From Arctopsyche grandis (Eukaryota; Arthropoda; Insecta; Trichoptera; Hydropsychidae), in assembly GCF_051622035.1 (NCBI RefSeq), contig NC_135355.1:32958986-33022985 (forward strand): a stretch of DNA of 64,000 bases, in the 5' to 3' direction. Position 1 is the stretch's first letter; every line of letters begins with the position of its first letter. Under the pieces are notes generated by a model. It had not been told where the DNA came from. It was given only the letters and a program-made list of their open reading frames with translations, and searched no databases. Below are positions 56,621 to 64,000 of this stretch, in pieces. A program made the position numbers and the translations under genes.

Positions 56621-57744
56621 GTTATGCTATCTGTGTCAATAAAAAAAAATACGAGAGGCAGAATAAGTTTTCAAAAATTTGTCAAGTTGGAAAAATCTGA
56701 TATTTTTTTGTATTTAAAAAAAATATTTACTAGAAGAGGTAAATTTTTTTTAAGAATATGCCCGTATTTGTCCTTTCTTTTAAGATATAATTCATGACAT
56801 CTGAATGAGTGATAAGATCCTTCTTGAGCTTCACAACACCCTGCATATTCCAAAAAATATTTCATATTAACCTTTTCTTGATTGAATTCTAAAGTAGGTT
56901 TTCAAAATATATCACCTTTTTTGGTCTTTTTACTTCATTGGTGTCTTGGTAGTTATTTTGTCTATATGAAAGTCGTAAATAATGATATGTATTAGGAGTA
57001 TCATTACTGTGAAAATTTCATGAAGACGATATGTATTTGTATTTAATATTGATGAAGCTATACGTCAATGAACTTTATAGCCAGTATGCAAACGAATACT
57101 CGATTCCAGTGTGAAAAATAGAAAAGGTGGACTGCGGGAAAAATTGGTTTTATAAAAAGTAGAAAACAACGATTGTCGAGTAAAGTCTGCACCAGAGATG
57201 GAAATCAGGCGCGAGTTGGACGAGCTCGCAGGCGATCAGTCGCAGATACTCAGGCGCGGAAAATCCAATTTTCCGACACACAAAAAGCTCGCGCGCGCGG
57301 AAAATCTCCGACGGCAGATGGAGGGGGGACGATGGAAAGCAGGCGTTGAGTTTAAACGAAATTAAAGGGTTGTCAGGACAAGGTTTATATCCCGTCTAGG
57401 ACTCTCGACCTTGTGCATCGGTGACGAGCGCGCGCCCCACTTTTGGAAGCACACCCCTCCACCCACACCTCTCCTACTTAAGAAGTAGCACTTTCAAAGC
57501 GCTGCGTATTATTCCGCATAAATTTAAGCTCCGTGTTTACTTTCTAATCAGCGTGAGAAAATTTATTGTCCTCACTTGACAGTCTAATTAATTATACTAT
57601 GCATATTTTTATAAAACAAAAGGGCTCAGTTCAAAAAATCTAAATTTTCCCTTGTAAGTAAGGAAAAACTGTTTATGACGAATTTTATAAACAAAACTAT
57701 TCTTTCATTTAAAATTAATAAAATACAAATACAAATTATTATCA

Positions 57745-57790
<46 letters not shown>
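57745..57790. repeat. (AT)n microsatellite
   Basis: Pure AT run immediately before Helitron-like sequence. Confidence 0.9.
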
Positions 57791-57794
<4 letters not shown>

Positions 57795-58533
57795 CAATGT
57801 TTGTCTGTCTGTCACTGAACCGATTACGATGGAACGTTCAGGATTTGTTGTATGCATGTCCGGGAAGATTACTGTGAAAAAATAACGGGAAAAACCTCTT
57901 AATAATAATATTCGTAATTACGATTTTATCGACGCAAAAGTATGAAGCGCCAGTGTGTAGTTAAGGAAATGTGTACGTTGGTAACCAACTTGCGCGCACG
58001 CATGCCAACCCCCTTACATTACGTACCACTCATAACAATCCTACATATATACATAGGTATATAAAAATTAATGTTTGTCTATCTGTCACGTATACGTTCA
58101 TATACTTCACTACAATTTAATTTGATTATTTAGTATTAATTTGAAACTGAAACATTCACTTGAAATGCATCGAGAAACGGTGCATCGAAAAACGGGAACG
58201 GGAATTGCATGCGTTATTGTACGATGGAACTTTCAGGATTTATTGTATATATGTCCGGGAAACTTACTATGAAAAAAAATCGGCCAAAAATGGGAACGGA
58301 AACGGGAGAACGGGAATGAGTGGAATTTCAACGCAATAATTTCGCGATAATAAGGGATAATAAGATAAAAAAAAACAAATAATTGAATAATTTCAATTGT
58401 GTTAGCTACTTGTGTTTTTCCGACAAATGGGAACGGGAACGAGAACCGGAACGGGAACAGGAACGACAACGGGAACGTGAACGGGAATTGCATGCGTTAT
58501 TGTGGCATTGCAACGAATGCCGGGTTCAGCTAG
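57790..58533 (+). mobile_element. Helitron-like non-autonomous element, 3' terminus visible
   Basis: The 3' end has a GGCATT/AATGCC hairpin (58503-58521) followed by GGGTTCAGCTAG and T, the CTAG|T end typical of Helitrons. Two related starts, ATCAATGTTTGTCTGTCTGT (57792) and ATTAATGTTTGTCTATCTGT (58068), suggest one copy nested in or abutting another. The interior is rich in GGGAACGGGAACG repeats. No Rep/helicase. Confidence 0.6.
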
Positions 58534-59286
58534 TAATAAAATAAAATGTGATTTATTTCAAATGTTTGAAACTGAATTTCATATGATTCATTAAAAATAA
58601 TTTCATTCGTTTGATCGTTTGTTTTATTCAAAAGTGGTTGACGTATTTCGGACGAGTTTGACGAACGGTAAAATTTGTACGAACGTAATTGCCGTTTAAA
58701 TTCATCATCAAAAATAACAATCAACGCTCTCGAATTGATAAATCATGGCAGAGTCGATAGCCATTAGAACGCTTTGTAATATAAAGTGATTTGAGTGTAT
58801 TTTTTTACGTTTTAATTTTATTTCAAGTGAAACATATATGGTGTAAATATTATAAATCAAATACTACATATACACCATAAGAAATACTATGATGAACATA
58901 CATATATCGGTTTTATTATAATTGAAAAAGACGATCAAAGGCAAAAGCGCTTTAATTGTCGCTATGGAGATAGCATAAAGTCGGTGAGTTTCATTATATA
59001 ATATTCACTTACTATATTTGTATATGATTTTATTGAAAAATAAACGTATATATATTTTTTAGATTACTGCAAAGGTAGGAAATTTAATTTACTTCGCAGA
59101 GACACCTTTTTTACTTGTAAGGGTAATGTGATTAACCTACATATAATTTTTTTAAATATAATATTATTGCTTTGTTGGGTTTTCATAATATTTTCTTTGA
59201 ATATTTTATAAGGGAAAATTCCACTTTAAATTTATCGAGCAGTTTTATATTAAAATATATATATATATATATATTGGTTACATATA

Positions 59287-59718
<432 letters not shown>

Positions 59719-60317
59719 TGTTATGTGTATTCATTTTTTTTAACAGTTAGTCAGCATGCTTTTGTTATGTTTTTTTCTCGTTTGTGTCATGATTTTTCTT
59801 TGATTCTTTTTTATGTTATTATAAATTATTGATAGATAAAAACATCTTCAACCAATAATTTTGAAATAAAAAAAATATAGGTACATACATACATACATAC
59901 ATATGTATATATCAATATTTTTCCTTGTTTAATAATTGCTTCTTTTTTATTATATAAATTAAAAAAGTTGACATCTCTTGAGTTCAATATATGTATATAT
60001 TAAATATGTACCTATATAAGTAAATTTATATCAATATAGATAACAGATTTTTCGGCTTTTAGAATATTAGAAAAGTTACTCAATCGAAAATACTGTAATC
60101 ATGTATAGGTATATAATATCACTATTCTGTGCACCTGTCTGTGGTTTTGACTGTGTGTCTGTCTCAGATAAAGCTTGCTTGTTTCAAAATATGTTCGCGA
60201 ACTTTGCTTTTCAAAGTCGGGATTTTCAGAGGCAATGTGGGACTCGTATGTTTTTTCTTGGGATTTGTCTGTTGAACTCGGGGCTGTCCCGCTCAAATAG
60301 GGACGTCAGGCAACCCT

Positions 60318-60560
60318 GATCTAGTACCACATATTTTTCTAATTTCATCCATCCATTTTCTTTCTGACCTTCGTTTAACTTTTTACATTTTCTCGGGTAC
60401 CATTCCAGCACTTTTTTCGTCCACCTTTTATCTATTCCTTTAGAAACGTGACCCGCCCGTTACCATTTCAATCATTTCACTCTCTCCACTATGTCAACTA
60501 CCCTTGTTCTACATTTCACCTACGTATTCCGTTTCTTATCTTTTCTTGTTATGCCGGGCA
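60318..60560 (-). mobile_element. Diverged RTE-like LINE tail
   Basis: Same order of blocks as 59287-59537: CATCCATTTTCTTTC.GACCTTC, CTCGGGTACCATTCCAGCAC, CGTCCACCTTTTATC, ACGTGACCCGCCCGTTACCA. The following CCACTATGTCAACTACCCT phrase is shared with 56560-56610. Confidence 0.7.
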
Positions 60561-61585
60561 TACAGCGTTCCATATTTCGTTTAGTGCATTGGATTTTATG
60601 CAGAATTACTGGCAAAGCACACGTGTACTGGTAAAAAATTACAGGATTCAAAAACGACGTTCATTCATCCAAATGCACTCCACTCTAATTTCATACGTAT
60701 CTTTATTTCTTCTTCTTTGCTAACGGACATGTCAATAATTTGGTCCAGACACATATACATAGGTATATTTGCTAACGAAATGGAGTTTAACTTTACATAT
60801 ATGAGAGTGCATTGGACATTATGCAGCATTCCGGCGTTCAATGCCTAAGTTTCACGTTCATTTGAAGATAGTAAAAGTAAATTGTGTATGAAAGGGCACA
60901 CACACCCATCTGGGAGCTTAGTAGCCATTTGTAGTATGTATGTATATACCTACATATTTATTTATTTATTTTATTATTGTAATTAATACACAAAAAATGA
61001 ATAAAGAATAACAATAACAAATTAATGACCAATGTGACCCAACAGGTTGCCCCAATGCATCACACCAGACTTACAGTTAAACAAGAAAAGTAAAAAATTA
61101 GCAATCATTCATGTAATTTAAAATTTAATTTTGCCAAAAAAAATACCGGTTGTGGAAAACTATGCACGCTAAAAGTGTGAAATTTGAAATTGTAAATGCA
61201 GAAAAGTAAAGTTTTGACATTTTGCTAACATTCCTCTGCCCCCCTCTTTCTTCACGCGACAGACAAATTCTGAATACGAATCGAAATATCAGAGGCCAAG
61301 CGGAATATTTTGTACAAACTTATTTTTTCATTGTGTTTAGTGCTGCGTTGACTGCATTCATGAGAGAGCAACTCACATTATGCAACCACTATTCGGATGA
61401 TAGCACTTGTTATTTGGAGAACCTCTAATCCTTCAATAGTATGATTTAAAAATTCACATAAAAATAATTTTACAATTCCATATTAATCACACCGATTTCA
61501 ATCGTAGATTTAAAACTGGCCAGACTAATCAAACATGAATTTTAAAATGATTTAAAATACAATAAAATAGTATAAATCATACTAT

Positions 61586-61649
<64 letters not shown>

Positions 61650-61700
61650 TATTATTAGAAAGATCTTCTTTTATGATGAAAATATAGATATTATATAATG
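60560..61700. other. Intergenic, no gene supported
   Basis: 60575-60620 and 60807-60850 share a GTGCATTGGAYWTTATGCAG phrase. 61589-61650 is a (CA)n(TA)n microsatellite. The ORF 61222-61428 is not recognisable. Confidence 0.4.
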
Positions 61701-61862
61701 AACCAGTAGCATGGACTAGTGGTTAGAATATTATGCTTTCGAGCACAGTGGTCACGGTTCGATTCCCACTAGCAGCTGCTAGCCAGACCTTGGTTTGTAA
61801 CTCCAGGTCAATTGTATCCTATCAGAGTTTGCCAATTTTTCTGCTTTTCATTGAAACGGTGT
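61701..61862 (+). repeat. tRNA-derived SINE, 3'-truncated
   Basis: A box GCATGGACTAGTGGTTAG, B box CGGTTCGATTCCC, body CTAGCCAGACCTTGGTTTGT, TCCTATCAGAGTTTGCCAAT, ending in ATTGAAACGGT. Unrelated sequence follows. Confidence 0.78.
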
Positions 61863-62646
61863 TGAGAAAAAGGCGGTACTTGAGAGAGATTTCCATTCAA
61901 GGAGTGAGTTCTTACCGCCATAGACTCTTCTCTGTGGTCAGCTTTGACAGATAGTCATCCTAGGTATCACTTGGATCACTTATGAGTTATTACATGCCAT
62001 TTAACAGGGTTACTTTGTAAGTGAAAGTAGTTAGTTATGATAATAATAGATTAGCAATTGTTATACTACTTTTTTACAGATCTTTATCGTGAGACGCCTC
62101 TTTGGAGACAACGGATTTATATATGTGAGTGCGGTTTGCAATTTAATATTTTAATAATAACTTTAGTAAAGAATATAAAATTACACGAATTACTTTAATA
62201 TAATTTAAGTATGAAAAAGAACTGATAGACAGTTGGGAAACACCGTTTCTGTTTGCTATTATTCTATTAAGTAAAGTTCGTTAAAGATTTTTGGCTGGAA
62301 GCAATTATGTGGAAGATTTATTGCTTCTGTGGGACCGACTTGACTGACGAAGGACCCTTTTTTTGTATTCAGGTAAGGAGATGTATCTCGTTCGTATATT
62401 CTTTTGCTCAGATTTGACACAAAAATTAGCACAAAATTTTTCGAAATAACTGATATAAAACCGCTTTTTACGACCGATTTGCTGTTTATTTTTACACTTA
62501 AATTATACTAGGATGCAATTAGTAAAATAAGTGATTAGATGGTTAAGTTTTTAGATTAAATTTCGTGCAATAGCCGGGCTTAAGCGAGTAATAGCGGGAA
62601 GAACGCAGAAGCACGTCTTCCCCGCATGACACGAAAGACCGAACTC

Positions 62647-62690
<44 letters not shown>
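61863..62690. other. Intergenic before the terminal LINE
   Basis: No gene supported. 62648-62688 is an (AT)n tract directly abutting the LINE at 62693. Confidence 0.5.
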
Positions 62691-62691
<1 letters not shown>

Positions 62692-64000
62692 TTTGCAAAA
62701 TAATTTTAATGTTTTGGCTGGCAGGAAAGTCATGATCTTGGGTGATTTTAATCCTAGAAGTTTGAATTATGTTCCTAATGAATTAATTTTTATGTCAGAA
62801 CTATTTAATATGAGTCAATTGAACTCAATAACTAATTGTAATAATAATTTATTAGATTTAATTTTCACTAATTTAAATTTTATTTCTTGCAATGTATCTA
62901 GAAGCCTATTTCCTTTGCTGCCTGAGGATCCATACCATCCGGCGCTTGAGTTAGAAGTAAATACACTTGTTTCGGCTTCCTCTCATTTTCATTCTGCTAA
63001 TATACCGGCTCCGGGTGGATGGTTGTTTGATGGTGTTGATTTCGTGATCCTCAATAGTTTGTTTTTTGCTTGTAATTGGGATAAACTATATGAGTGCGTT
63101 GATGTTAATTCTGCCGTTGATTCCTTTTATAGTATCGTTAACTCTGTATTTGATAAATGTTTTATGAGAAAGCGTCAAATTAATGAAGCAAGGGTTTACC
63201 CAAAGTGGTATAATTCCCGAATAATTTCATTAATGCACAAGAAAAATAATGCACATAAAATATGGAAAAAATATAAAGATCCTACATTTTTTATTGATTT
63301 CTGTAACTTGCGTACTCTTTTTAAGCGGATCTCGACTTCCGCTTACGAGGAATACATTACTAATTGTGAAAATTCAATTGCTCAGAATCCGAAAAATTTT
63401 TGGAGCTTCATCAACAGCAAACGAATTATAGATTCAAAACTTACGAAAATGCACGATATGGATGAGGACTTTATTGGTCATGACAGCATCGCAAATGCCT
63501 TTGCTAACTATTTTCATTCGGTTTTTGATTCGACTACTGTTATGACTTCCCCTAGTTTAGATTCCTCCATGTTTCCATTATTGTCTGTTGACAAGTTCCA
63601 TTTATCTGATTTACGCTACGGTTTTGGTAAAATTAAAAATATTAAATCTTTTGGACCAGATTTCATTCCAGATTTCATTTTAAAGGGTAGTGAGCCTGGA
63701 CTCTCGCCTCCATTGATTTTTATTTTTAATCTAATGCTGAAGACTTTTTTTTGTTTTTCCTGTATCATGGAAGTGTTCGAAAGTAACTCCGATCCATAAA
63801 AAAGGTGATAAGTATTCCATTAGAAACTATCGCCCGGTTGCTATAATATCCTCTTCTGCAAAACTTTTTGAAATTATACTTCATAGGTATATTTTCAATC
63901 ATTGCCAGAGTATGATTATTGATCAGCAACATGGATTTCGTCCACAACGTTCAACGACCACAAATTTGTTGTCATTTTCTGGTTTTGTAACAGGTTCCTT
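62690..64000 (+). mobile_element. Jockey/CR1-like LINE, endonuclease end and RT start, runs off the window
   Basis: ORF 62693-63799 begins within the APE-type endonuclease (VMILGDFNPRSLNY, then NLLDLIFTN) and continues into the RT N-terminus (DKFHLSDLRYGFGKIKNIKS). A frameshift in a T run near 63745 ends that ORF; the RT frame continues to 64000 with TPIHKKGDKYSIRNYRP. 63560-64000 is nearly the same as 43225-42785 reversed, so both are one family. It is 5'-truncated at the (AT)n tract. Confidence 0.9.

Noticed and set aside
56001..56797. Ser/Leu/Phe-rich ORFs of 140 and 122 codons
   Set aside because: Antisense readings of diverged RTE-like LINE tails.

Overview
The window is AT-rich nuclear DNA of an insect. 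Genes have many small exons with GT/AG introns. A ZAD-type C2H2 zinc-finger gene, an arthropod-specific architecture, lies next to a neurexin-IV gene. Introns and intergenic DNA are full of LINEs, tRNA-derived SINEs, LTR elements, several classes of MITE and (AT)n or (ACAT)n microsatellites. I cannot assign an order from the sequence alone.

Three protein-coding genes can be reconstructed exon by exon with consistent reading frames. (1) 661-8860, plus strand: neurexin-IV (Caspr homologue), 21 exons covering the end of the discoidin domain through the C-terminus; the 5' exons lie upstream of the window. (2) 10992-21732, minus strand: a complete 473-residue ZAD + six C2H2 zinc-finger protein in eight exons, tail-to-tail with neurexin-IV; the facing poly(A) signals are about 140 bp apart. 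(3) 30026-41061, minus strand: a complete 304-residue secreted S1-family serine protease homologue in seven exons, with an odd activation site and a Glu at the usual Asp194. Its 9.6-kb first intron holds a LINE fragment and a very young LTR retrotransposon.

The rest is mobile DNA and apparently unique intergenic sequence. The LTR element at 33932-40613 has near-identical 845-bp LTRs, CGAT target duplications, and one long ORF with protease-like segments but no visible reverse transcriptase. That ORF is interrupted by a 958-bp TTAA-flanked piggyBac derivative. A family of 376-385-bp solo LTRs (19777, 22217, 26419, 43719) is always flanked by ATAT or GTAT. Two of these sit in paralogous copies of one older repeat, so each copy preserves the other's empty site. 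Jockey/CR1-like LINEs (2.1, 7.0, 13.8, 21.9, 29.86, 32.3, 41.3, 48.4, 62.7 kb) and SINEs share a 3'-terminal hairpin whose stem covaries between families. A PIF/Harbinger element, foldback elements, RTE tails and a Helitron terminus complete the picture.

From 47 kb to 62.6 kb I see no convincing host gene. A few blocks (27.6-28.1, 44.5-45.1, 54.8-55.5, 57.2-57.5 kb) lack repeat features and could be conserved non-coding DNA. All gene models are by eye; no alignment or database search was run.
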